A stretch of 52,537 bases of DNA from Halicephalobus mephisto (lineage: Eukaryota > Nematoda > Chromadorea > Rhabditida > Panagrolaimidae), in contig SWDT01000167.1 in assembly GCA_009193035.1 (NCBI GenBank), forward strand, positions 1 through 52,537. The letters are read 5' to 3'. Under the pieces are notes generated by a model that was not told where the DNA came from, searched no databases, and saw only the letters and a program-made list of their open reading frames with translations. This document shows positions 21,569 through 32,239 of the stretch, in pieces. The translations under genes were made by a program, and so were the position numbers. How positions within the stretch are numbered: position 1 is the stretch's first letter; each line of letters starts with the position of its first letter.

Positions 21569-24500
21569 ATGGATTACAGTGAAAAGGAAGAAGGTGAACG
21601 TACTAGTGATGACGAGTAAGTGTTTTACTATTTAATTGTGTTTTTTAAGAAAAATTTAGAATTCAAATGTTGGAGGAGACGAACGAGTCCATTTCTACCA
21701 AATCCACAGCTTCAAAACCATGGGAAAACGACGAGGTACATTATTTAAGGCGTTTTGATATATGAATAATGATTTTTATAAGTGAAAATGGTGTATGAAA
21801 AAATTTAGGTATTACGAAATCATGCAAATTTTTGCTTTTTTGTTTGTTAAACTTTTTCTTCCTTTCACTTTTTAAGGAATTTTTAATGTTATTGGCATTT
21901 TCAGATGGGCAACAATGTCAGTTCCGTAGATTCTGGTCAGTTTAGCAGTTTTCAAGGTCCGTCGACGAGTAGGAAGGTGTTTGATAAATTTTATTTTTTT
22001 ATTGTTTTATTTATTTCAGACTCCTGTGGAACAACCGGGCAAGATACCGTCGAAATTGGGTAAGAAAGCCAGGAAGAAACGTAAGAGGGCTGCCAGAGCC
22101 GCAGAAACGGGTCCCTTGAAGTCGTCTTCGTTGTCGAACAAGAAACACGAAAAAGAACCCCCAAAAACTGGAGCTAATCGGTTGTCTTTTGGCATGGGAC
22201 CGATCCAACCTGAACCGACTAAAACTGGAGCTAATCGGTTGCCACTCGGAGGACCACCACGGTTCGGGATCCGACCGGGTGAGTCTTCGTCGCTTCAGAA
22301 TCCAGAAATCTGGCCCACGTTTATGCCTTGCGAAACGGCCCCAGTGTTGTCATATGACTTCAGCACCTTCCGCATGGATCAATTGGTTGGAGCTAGTGCT
22401 GATCAAGGACAATTAGCGCTGGAACACGCTCCTCTGGATTCCCGACTAAGCGAAGACATGGACATTTCTCCCGTTAATTCAGGTTTGGTTTTCTTGTCTA
22501 CTTCTTTGTTCATCTACTGTCTTCCAGTCGAGCCTAATCCTGCTCCTGGGTGTGTCATTGAAGTCAATTCACCTCTAGAATCTGACAATCTCGACGAGCT
22601 TCAGAATATCAGATTTCTTAGTCTACCCAATCTTTCCGAGAATCCTCTACAGTATGACCAACGTGAACCGCCTCCAGAACCCGCTTTAGCTGTCTCAAGT
22701 GAGGAATTGACGTCTTTGAAACAGAGAAAACGGTTTTCGAAAAAGTTCCTCGATGGAATCCGATCGGCTCTGCTGGATGCCTTGGAAGAATCTTCTTCGA
22801 GTGATTCCGAAATAGAGTCTGAACTTTATGAAAAATTCCAACGACTAAGAGATCAACTAGACTACCATCGAGAAGAACTACGTGATTGTCTGGAGAAAAA
22901 AGTTCAACTTGTGGTGTGTTTCATACTGTAGTTTCGAAATTAATAATTTTTTTCAGAAAGAATTGGCAAATTGCGAATTAGTGGTGAATCATCATCAAGA
23001 AGTGATCGCAAGACTGATGAGAGACATATCCGGGAATTCTAGTCAACTTGTAAAACGATTAAAAAGTAAAAACAAAAAAAAGAAAAGAAAAAATGAAAGA
23101 TTGCTGAATGAATTCGAAGGCAGAGTCCAGGATTTGATTTCTGACCTGGCTAGGATGACTGTGCCGGTTACGGTAAAGGATTCAGGACAGTCGGAAGAAT
23201 ATTCAATTCAGAACGAATTTGAAAGTAATCAGGAATACAGTAATCCAAGTAGTGAAGCAGTGGAATCTGAAGCCAGAACTAGTCCTGAATTGATTTTGCA
23301 AAAAGAAAAAAGAGACATTACTGTAGCCGAGGTGATGTTAGATGACATAGAAAGACGAAGAAGTAAGTTTTACAAAGTTATTTTTGAATAAGTTTTTGTT
23401 TAGGAAAACGTCAAAATTTGCTTTCTAAAGAAGAAGAATTAAGAAAGAAATTAATGAAGAAAAAAACTGGCATGTCAAATGCGAAAGAAAAAGAAATTTT
23501 GGAAAATGTTGCTTTAGGTACTGTAGAATCAGAAGGAAATCAGAAATTATCTCCCGAAGTGGATTCTGTAGATCGTGGTTCTTCTGAGAAGTCATCAACT
23601 GGGTCCAGCGAACTTGCCGATGGCGATGCTACTGTAGAGGTTACTGTAAGTTCTGCAGAACCAAGGGATTCTGATATTCTGAATGATGAAAACAGCTTTG
23701 CGACGGAGAACGCTGAGATTATTGAAAAAACGCTAGAAAAAATTCGTCATTGTAACTCGATGAACTCTCTTAAATCTTTCATGTAAGTTACCGTAATGGG
23801 ATTTAGTTGTTTTTATTTTTTGTAGGTTGGATCAAACGATATCAGTAAAGGAATCCTTGGAGAAAATTCGATGTAAGATTGATCCAAACATCCCGATCTG
23901 TTATTACGACGTTTTTGGTCATTGTCTTGATCAAAATTGTAATGAGTAAGTTTTAGGTTAAAACTAATTATTGTGTAAAATTTAAAATTTTCACTTTTTA
24001 TTAGATAAAATTAAGTACTTTTTGTATTTTTTCATATATAAAACGAAATTAAAATCATTTGTTTTCTGTTTTTTATATAAAATTTAATATTTTTCATATA
24101 AAGAACGAAATTAAAATCATTTGTTTTCTGTTTTTTATATAAAATTTAATATTTTTCATATATAAAACGAAATTAAAATCATTTGTTTTCTGTTTTTTAT
24201 ATAAAATTTAATATTTTTCATATATGAAACGAAATTAAAATCATTTGTTTTCTGTTTTTTATATAAAATTTAATATTTTTCATATATGAAACGAAATTAA
24301 AATCATTTGTTTTCTGTTTTTTATATAAAATTTAATATTTTTCATATATGAAACAAAATTAAAATTATTTATTTTTCACCATTTATATAAAATTATGTAT
24401 TTTTTGTATTTTCTCACATATGAAATCAAATCAAAATTATTTATTTCTCATTGTTTATACAAAATTAGGTATTTTTCATACTTTTTCATATATGAAACGA

Positions 24501-24718
24501 AATTAAAATTATTTATTTTTTTATATTTTAGGCAACATCTGAAAAACACTAGAATGTCGGATCAACAACTTTTGGAGGAAATACTGACGCTTTTCCCGGA
24601 GAAGAAAAATAGTTCTGAATCGATAGAAATTCAAGCTATCAAGTTGCTCAAAGACAAACCTGTTGACGAAGTAATCGAGGACCTAAAAGAAGAAGCAAAA
24701 ATTATTTTTTCTAATTGA
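21569..24718 (+). CDS. CCCH zinc-finger protein resembling ZFC3H1 (711 aa)
   Basis: Exons 21569-21615, 21660-21735, 21905-21976, 22020-22482, 22528-22913, 22957-23362, 23404-23782, 23826-23945, 24532-24718, all in phase. The start follows a TTTTATTAG acceptor directly. The N-terminal third is acidic then strongly basic (KLGKKARKKRKRAARAA) with a repeated TGANRL motif. Coiled-coil segments rich in Glu, Lys and Arg follow. Near the C-terminus (about residues 630-650) is a C-x7-C-x4-C-x3-H motif, CYYDVFGHCLDQNCNEQH. This is the pattern of the zinc finger found in ZFC3H1 and fission-yeast Red1, which link RNA to the nuclear exosome through MTR4. The assignment rests on that motif and on the overall build, so a role in nuclear RNA decay is inference. 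Removing the 45-bp intron 22483-22527 does not change the frame. Confidence 0.7.
24020..24400. repeat. 62-bp tandem repeat in an intron
   Basis: Five to six units of 62 bp, each with TTTTCATATAT, GAAACGAAATTAAAATCATT and TGTTTTCTGTTTTTTATAT, occupy the last intron of the zinc-finger gene. The inner units are nearly identical, so the expansion is recent. Confidence 0.9.
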
Positions 24719-24838
24719 TTTTCTTCAGAAATTATCGGAATTTTATTTTTTTTTTGTCATATTGTATGACGGGTACACGAAAACGAAGATATGAGTTAAT
24801 AAAATTTGGATATATTAGGTTTCCATCGGATGAACCTT

Positions 24839-24855
24839 GGTCTCGACGCGAAAAT
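24839..24855. promoter_or_regulatory. GGTCTCG..CGAAAA promoter element, copy 2
   Basis: GGTCTCGACGCGAAAAT, 60 bp upstream of the coiled-coil gene's ATG. The 196-bp gap to the upstream gene is short enough for an operon, but this element suggests the downstream gene has its own promoter. Confidence 0.55.
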
Positions 24856-24914
24856 TTGCCCTAAAAAAATTTTGTTTTTTCTTTAAATTTAATTTTGGAT
24901 TTTTGTTTATCGTG

Positions 24915-27377
24915 ATGATTACTGCTTCTGTTGATGAAATTACTTTGAATGATTCTGTAAATGAGGCTAATGAAGCGGAACAATCTATGGAGACAGAAAG
25001 TTCGAATTCTGATCCTCAAATTGGAGTGATTTCTGTGGATTCTATTGAAAGTTCTGTTGAAATATTCAGAAGAAAATGTCAAGAACGTCGACTACGAGAA
25101 GATGAACTTAAAAGAGCTGTTGATGCTTATAGAAGGTTAGTATTTTAAATTTTTGCGAATTTTCATATATAAATTTTATATTTTATATATGAATTTTGTT
25201 TTTTTTGTATTTGTTATACAAATTTCATAATTTTACATTTTTCACACGAATTTTACGTTTTTCTACATGGATTTTGCAGCTTTTATATGAATATCATGAT
25301 TTTTATAAAAGTTTCAACCGTTTTAGCCTACTGCTGATGAACGCCGAACATCAGTCCTATTTGATTGCTATTGATTCCGTCAAGGATCTGCTTGCTCAAA
25401 GTACGTCATTTAAGTTCAAATTTATGCTGTAATTCTAATTTTAGGCTATCCGTCCGTTGTTCATCTCGTAGGCTTCATAGCCGGGATCCACGGGTATGTA
25501 GATAAATGGAAGGACGCTGGTGGCAAATGCCAAAAAGTGCTAGTTGAATTTTCATCTTTCATCAGTAATTTGGAATTGAACGATGTCGCCAAAGCTTTAA
25601 ACGAGCTTGAAACTTGTCAAACAAGACTGAAGGAAGCTACTGTTACATTCCAGAATGCTATTTTTGCTGAAGAAGAAAAACAAACCAAATTGAAAGAAGA
25701 TTTAATGAGCAAAGTTGCAGCTGTTAACGCTCAGATTGATGCAAATGGTAGGTGTGGTATTTTTTAATTTTTAATTGTTTTATTTTTAGATTTAGCGAGA
25801 GACCGAGTTGCGAAAAATAGTAAAGAAATTACGGAATTAGAAGAATGCAATAAGAAACTCAGAGACACCGTTTCACTGAAGAAAAGTCATTATCAAGGGT
25901 TAGAATCGTCTGTTTGTAAGTTGCAAGAAGAAAACGAAGAAATTCTACAAACTATTGCTGAGAAGAAAGATGAACTCGAGATGAAATGCAAAAGTTTGTC
26001 CGAAAACAAAGAAAAAATGGACGAATTTTCCAAGAAAAGACAAGAAAGAGACGATCGTCTAAACCGTGTTCGAGAAGAATACAAACAACTTCTGAACGCC
26101 GCTGCAAAGGAGTACAGTGAAATAGTACAACAAAATTTGTCCAAGATTGCGGTAGAAGATTCGACAGCAACTGAACAGCAACGTGAAGAAGAATCATTGG
26201 CATCTGAACTGCGGAAATTAACGAAAGAGTTGGAAGGAAATAAAATGTTGAAAGAAAAAGTAAGTACTGTAATTTTTATAAAATTTTGCAACATAATTTT
26301 CGTTCTTTTTATGTGCATAATTTAAAATAGCTGTTTTCTAGCTATATTTTTATATAAAAGTTAAAAAATTCCTCATATGCTGTTTAAAAATATTAGTTTA
26401 TATCATTGATAATAGAATTAAATTTGTTTATTTAGCTAATGAAACAGAAGGAAGAACTTTCTGCTGAAATTGCCGAAATCAAGAAGAAAAATGCCCTGTT
26501 ATTTGCTCGTCAGATGGAAGAAGCGGCTAAAAAAGAAGAAGAACGGAAGGCAGCTGAAGCGTTGGCGGAGAAGAAACGGATTCAGAAGGAGAAACGACTT
26601 GCTAAAAAGAAGGAAAAAGAAACTTCAACTAGTCAGCAAGGGATTATATCGTCGAAATCTCAGGAATTGGCATCTAATCCGTTAGAAGAATCGTTTGTTG
26701 AATCTCAAAGTTCTGATAGTGATTATGAAGCATTGGCGAATATGAAACGTCGTGGTCGGAAGAAGGCAACTCCGAAAACTCCTGCTAAGAATGTTGAGGG
26801 GAAAATCACTCCTGAAGTTAAACCTCTCAGAGGTCGTCCGAAGAGACAAAGTGCTCAAACTGCTATACAGAGAACGAAGAGTTATCTCGCTGAGGATGAA
26901 GAAACAGATGGTTTTGTGAATTCCGCTATTGTTTCCTCAAATGATAATCCTTTAGCTTCTTCTACTGATGAAGCAACTTCGTCTCCGAAGAAAAGAGAAT
27001 TGGCTCATGCAGTGGATGTGAAGCATTCGGCACCATTGAAAGTTGAAAATGTTCAACTTAAAACGCCAGAAAAGCTAATCAAGGTAGAACCAACTGCAAG
27101 TAGAACTCCGAAAAGAAGAAAATCATCTGAGGGATCTGAAGTTAATGAAAATAAAACCCCGAAGAAGTTACCAGTTGTGGAGAAACCTACTGCTTCTCAA
27201 GTTATCAAAGGCATGGCTACACCGACGAGAAAAACAACTCAATGTAATGATACTCCTCGTCCGGGCAATATTTCGAAGAATTTGACAACTGTTCCTAAGA
27301 AGTCCCTCCTGAATCCTGCTAAACTTTCAGAACCAGCCGATCAGGACACTACTAATCAATCATTTTGGGATTTCTAA
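24915..27377 (+). CDS. large coiled-coil protein with basic, TP-rich tail (669 aa)
   Basis: Exons 24915-25135, 25327-25400, 25445-25747, 25790-26259, 26436-27377, all in phase. The acidic N-terminus is followed by a helical region and a long coiled coil with heptads rich in Glu, Lys and Gln (about residues 130-430; for example ITELEECNKKLRD and KMDEFSKKRQERDDRL). A very basic stretch (KRIQKEKRLAKKKEKE) and a disordered tail follow. The tail has AT-hook-like RRGRKKATPKTP and RGRPKRQS and several T/S-P sites, and ends in FWDF. Such builds occur in kinetochore and chromatin-associated proteins, but I do not recognise the family. It follows the zinc-finger gene on the same strand after 196 bp. 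Confidence 0.8.
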
Positions 27378-28479
27378 GTTTTTATGTTTAGTTTTTAGTT
27401 TTTCTTAGTTTGTTGAGTTGGACTTTTCTAAGAAAGGTCCATAATTTTGAGTTTTTTATTTTAATTTGATCATAGATCATGTTGGACGAGATACGCTCGT
27501 TTTGAAAGTTTATTTGAGAAATAAGGGGAAACCTGGTTTAGTTTTGATAAACATCAGTCCGTTTGAGGCGGGGAATAACCCTCCAGAAGGATTTGCACGG
27601 AATCTTTATTGATCTCTAAGTTTAATCTGAGTCGAGGCTCGTCGGCCTTGACGGGAAGAGATGACCCTGTTTGATCTTGATAGAGGCTAGGGTAGAGGTT
27701 TACGTGGTTCTTGATGAAGAATATTTTTTTTGATTTTTAAATAAAAGTAAAATTTTGTAGAAATTTTTAAAAATGTAATTTTTAGTGTTGAAAAAAATTT
27801 GTTTATTTTTTATTTTTATAATTGTGAAGTTTTTTGGGATTTTTAAATTCTCGCAAAAAGAGCGAATGAACTTTGTGAAAGTGGAAAAAAAAATAAATCT
27901 GGTATTCACAATTGAAATTGACTCGTTCAGCCTTATATGATTTTAATTCTGTTACTTAATTTTTTGAATTTAAGAATCCAAAGTATTTTTGTAGAAATAA
28001 TTTTAAAATTTTTCTAATTTTTGATTTTTATAGTTTTGGAAATTTTTGAATTCCCGCGCAAGAGCGAATAAAAGTGAAAAAGTGGTAATTCTGGCAATTT
28101 TACAACAATTGACTCGCCCTGTTCTTATGTGCGCCCTTTTGTGTTCTTTTATCAAAGTTCTAAAAGTACAAAAGTGGTAAATTTGGTAATTTCACCAGTT
28201 TACTCGCTCTGTTTTCACTCGCGTTTTTTCTCTTTTCTAACAATCCTAAAAATTGCTAAAAAACATTGAAAATTCTTCTCAAAGTAGTTTTTTCATTTCT
28301 AAGTTTTGATTTCTAAAGTAGTATGATCTTGTTTGGACCCGTTGTGACGAGTCTGGTTCTTGACGGGGAAGGTTAACAGCGGTCAGTTTGTAGTTGGTGT
28401 CAGTCAATTGTCTCGCACTGTTCTTAATTCATTTTGTATCAACTTGTATTGACCGATTTTTTTAATTTCAGAGGAGAAA
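27378..28479. other. intergenic with a dispersed TTCCCGC-type block
   Basis: No gene seen. 27530-27710 is less AT-rich than its surroundings but without a recognisable RNA fold. Between 27840 and 28225 a block of about 75 bp recurs two to three times. It has GAATTCCCGCGCAAGAGCGA, then GTGGTAA..CTGGYAATTT, then TTGACTCGCYCTGTT. A further partial copy is at 33557-33640. The last 150 bp should contain the promoter and outron of the downstream 3beta-HSD-like gene. Confidence 0.55.
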
Positions 28480-30687
28480 ATGGTTAATGTAGCGATAACT
28501 GGTGGAAGCGGATTTATAGCTCAACATTTGATTAAAAAATTTCAAGAAAATTCTTCCGGATTTGTTGACTCTATTTTGACAATCGACAAAAAACCAAAAA
28601 GTGAAAAATATTTAGGTAAGATTTTATTTTTAAAAATAATTTTCATATAATTTTTATTTTTTAAAATAATTTTTATTTTTTTAAAATAATTTTTACTTTT
28701 TTTAGATTACCCAGAAATAATTCCAGTAAGACATTTACAGTTGGATGTGGTTGAAACTGAAGCTTTGGAAAAAGCTTTATCTGGGATAGATGTGGTCTTC
28801 CATTTCGCAAGGAAACGATTAGAATTCCTTTTTGACGCCGAAAATGAAGCGGAATTTTCTGAACTCTATGTCAGAGACAACATTACAGGTAAGCTCAATT
28901 GATTTTTATTCAAAATTATGAAATTTTTATATAAAATTAATTGATTTTTACCTAAAATTATGAAATTTTCATATAAAATTAATCGATTTTTACCTAAAAT
29001 TATGAAATTTTCATATAAAATTAATCGATTTTTATATAAAATTAATTGATTTTTACCTAAAATTACGGAATTTTCATATAAAATCTACTGATTTTTACAT
29101 AAAATTACCTTATTTTTGCGCAAAATTACGTAATTTTTAAATAAAATCAATCAATTTTTGTAGAAAATCATCCAAATTTTGTATAAAGTTATTTTTATGT
29201 CAAATTATTGATTTTTTTGTAAAAAATTACTGAAATTCCAGCGACGGAAAGCTTGCTCTCTGCGATGATCTCATCTAATGTCCAGTACCTTGTTTTCCTG
29301 GGCGATGCGTATGCTAATTTGGAGATTGAAGACAATTTTGGACTTAGTGAAGACAACTATCCAGGAATCCCAAAAACTTTCATCACGGGAGAAGCAGGCG
29401 AAACGAGAATCCGGTCAGAATTGATTGCTAGGTCATTTGTCGGGAAGAAACTAAAAAACGGAAAGGATCTCCGAGCGACGTTTCCGAGACCCGTTTTCGT
29501 CTATGGAGAAGGAGACAGAAAATTTCCCCTGGCCCTGAAGGCAGTGGCCAAGAGGAACAATGGATCCGTCCCGGTATTCGAGGGCTCTTCAAGGGGCATG
29601 TTCCAATATGTGAGTTTTTTATTCAGTTCTTATTTGAGGAATAATTACGTCAAAAAAACAAGTTTTTCGTTATTCGTCGTTACAGGAAATTTGACGAATG
29701 CAAATTGCGTGAGACAATCGGTTTTTTAAAAACAACACCGCCGCAGAAAATTTCAGAATTTCAATTTTTAAAGATTTTCAGAATCCTCCGGAAGATTCTG
29801 GAGCATTTTAGAATGTGGAAAATTATAGTAACATTCAGAATCCAATTGAAAATTCTAATTTTCGAAAATTTCAAAACTTCTGGAAGTTTTTGGAATTCTG
29901 AAGATCCTCAGAATCTCACCGAAGTTTCTGCAACCTTCTGGAATCTGATGTAAATCTTTCAGAATCTGAATTGAAAATTCTAAACTTCTTCTGCATTTTA
30001 TGAAAATTCTCAAAAAAATCTGAAATTTTTATAAAATTCTACAAAACTAAAATTCTGCAAGATTTTCGTGATTCTAAAAAATCTCCAAAATCTTAAATTT
30101 TCGACGATTTCAAAGTTTCGAAAATTTTTATAAATGTTCAAAAATTTTTATTTTTAAAATCTTAAAAATTAATAAAATTCTAGATTTACGCTGGTAACTT
30201 GGCTGGAATGCTGGAATCAACGATGAAAACGTTGATGGAAAATCCGGAAAGATGTAACGGAGATTACTTTTACTGTATGGAAGACACAACAGCCTACAAA
30301 ATTCAGGAAGTATATTTTTCGTTTTTTATTTTTTTAAATAAAAAATTGCAGTTTTTCAATCTTCTGGCTTCATCGATGGATATTTCTTTCGGACCATCTT
30401 CAAATTATTACTTTTCATTAATTTCTTCAATTTTAACGGAATTTAAAGAGAAATTTTTCGGATCTAATCCAAATCTTTCCGGAGGAGTTTTTTCCACAAC
30501 ATCTTTGAGATTTCTTTTTGGATTTGCTTATGGATTTTCGAACAGAAAACAACAACTAACAGTAGATTACTGTACAGAAGTATCGTCTTCGGAAGCGAGA
30601 AACCGAACCTCGGCTTGGATTAAACAAGAATTCGGCTCGAGAAATAACTTAAAAATCAAAAAAATTAACGTTCTAAAAATGGGATAA
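28480..30687 (+). CDS. 3beta-HSD/isomerase-family protein, probably catalytically dead (382 aa)
   Basis: Exons 28480-28615, 28706-28888, 29242-29609, 30184-30309, 30352-30687, all in phase; TTTCAG nine bases before the ATG marks the acceptor. The family reduces or oxidises steroid 3-hydroxyl groups with NAD(H). The Rossmann start is MVNVAITGGSGFIAQHLIKK, and the stretch LRATFPRPVFVYGEGDRKF matches the family's LRP-xx-YGEG signature. The later block NGDYFYCMEDTTAYKIQEFF and the C-terminal hydrophobic segment also fit. However, the third glycine of the nucleotide motif is Ala. The catalytic Ser position is replaced in VFLGDAYA, and where YxxxK is expected the sequence is FITGEAGETRIRSEL with no Tyr. 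It may bind nucleotide or a sterol without turnover. Confidence 0.85.
28908..29130. repeat. 42-bp tandem repeat in an intron
   Basis: About five units of 42 bp (ATTATGAAATTTTCATATAA + AATTAATCGATTTTTACCTA + AA) lie in the second intron of the 3beta-HSD-like gene, degenerating towards the 3' end. Confidence 0.85.
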
Positions 30688-30786
30688 GGAATTGGAAAAT
30701 TTAAACTAACCCCAATGGTATCAAAATAAAAAAATCAAAGAAAAAGATGAATATAACATAAAAACCAAAAATAAAAATAAAAAGAA

Positions 30787-31336
30787 TCATTTTTTAACGA
30801 CATTCGGGATTTCAGAAGGAATCTGGCTCGGATTTAGGGCTGGAAGATAAGCATCGGAAAGGGTTTCTCGGGAAGTTTGCTTGTTATGGTAGCAGCAGTT
30901 GAGAATTCGCTTTACAGAAAGGCAATCGTAATGCGGGACTCCTAAAAGTGGAATTAAGACAGTTGAACTTAAATTGCACTCATGGGATGGACTCATATAT
31001 CGAAATTAAAGGAAAAGTTAAAATAGTGAAATTAAATGGAAATTAATTTATATTAGGTAAAAAATTGACATATCGAAATTAGGTAAAAAAGTGATATATC
31101 GAAATTAGGTAAAAAAGTGATATATCGAAATTAAGTAAAAATTGATATATCGAAATTTTAAAAAAAATTAATCTACATTCATTAGGTAAAAAAGTGATAT
31201 ATGAAAATCACCTAAAAATCAATATATCGAAATTACCTAATGATCGATATATCGAAATTACCTCGAAGTCGATATATGAACATCTACTTGGAAATCAAAA
31301 CTTACCATAAGCGATTCTGGCGGAACTGTGGAACAT
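30787..31336 (-). CDS. small Cys-containing protein (61 aa)
   Basis: Exons 31336-31306 and 30941-30787; GTAAGT donor, CTTTTAG acceptor, in phase. The protein begins MFHSSARIAYGVPHYDCLSV and contains LNCCYHNKQTSRETLSDAYL. The Cys pair, the closely packed Tyr/His and the clean junction suggest a real short protein. A TTCCAG acceptor 60 bases upstream of the ATG fits trans-splicing. If the frame instead extends through that acceptor to an unseen upstream exon, the reading VLAPDSHVDQFQGHKACTSS would be added. Family not recognised. Confidence 0.55.
31060..31290. repeat. 26-bp tandem repeat (GATATATCGAAATTAGGTAA)
   Basis: Several units based on TGATATATCGAAATTAGGTA + AAAAAG fill the intron of the small gene. 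The right half carries the same word followed by ACCTAA, the reverse of TTAGGT, so the array has a palindromic character. Confidence 0.8.
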
Positions 31337-32239
31337 TGAACTGGTGCAGGCCTTGTGTCCTTGGAATTGGTCCACGTGAGAATCTGGAGCCAGCACCTGG
31401 AATTAGGTAATTTAAAAAAACAAAAAAATCGGAACCGACATCGAACGAAAAAACAGGCGGTTTAACAGAGCGAACAGATGATCGAAAAAATTGATTTTTC
31501 ATACGGTATATCTTTGAAGTTTTATAAGTAAGCAAATTTAAAGATAAATTTTGTTTTTTATGAAGATAAACTGGGAGATGATCGCGCTATTTCGAACAGG
31601 ATCGTTATCTAACAATCTTGCGGGGCAATGAAAATCATAAAAAATAAGATCGTGAAAATCACAAATGACAAGTTCCGAACTACGAACAATCGAAATTACT
31701 AAACTTCAATTTCATTTCAGTCGCAAAACAAAAAGTTGAAAATATTCAAATTCAATTTTTTATATAAAAATTTCAAAAAAATCGAAATTTAAATTTCGAA
31801 ACCAAAAATTGGAGACAGTTAAATTTGATTCTTTTGAAATAAACCATTCAAAAAAATCTTGAACTTCGGTCTTGAAACGAAAAATTGAAGACAGTTAAAT
31901 TTGATTTTTTCTAAAAAAAAGGGTGATTTCCGACATTTTAAAACTAACCGTCCAAAAAGCCCGAAACTTCGGTCCTGAAACGAAAGCTTGCGAACATGTC
32001 GTTTCATTTTTTAAATAAAAAATTATTTCCGATTTTTTATATAAAATATTTGAAATTTTTCTTTTTTATAATATTATTTTATTAATTCTCTTTCAAAACC
32101 TGAAAAACTAAAGAAACCTCAGATGATTAATAAAACTATTGTTCGGATTGAAGATATATATCCATATATGGCTTAGGATAGATGGCTGAAAACTTGATTT
32201 TCAAATATTGTACTTTCAGGTATTGTCTTTGCGGGAAAT
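31337..32239. other. divergent intergenic region
   Basis: Upstream of both the minus-strand small gene and the plus-strand orphan at 32240. AT-rich. A short frame on the minus strand near 31500 could be a further exon of the small gene, but no good donor was found. A degenerate direct repeat (AATTGAAGACAGTTAAATTT and relatives) lies at about 31800-31920. A TTTCAG acceptor lies 20 bases before the ATG at 32240. Confidence 0.5.

Noticed and set aside
24020..24400. regularly spaced repeats that could suggest a CRISPR array
   Set aside because: The units are head-to-tail without unique spacers, in a nematode intron; this is a minisatellite.
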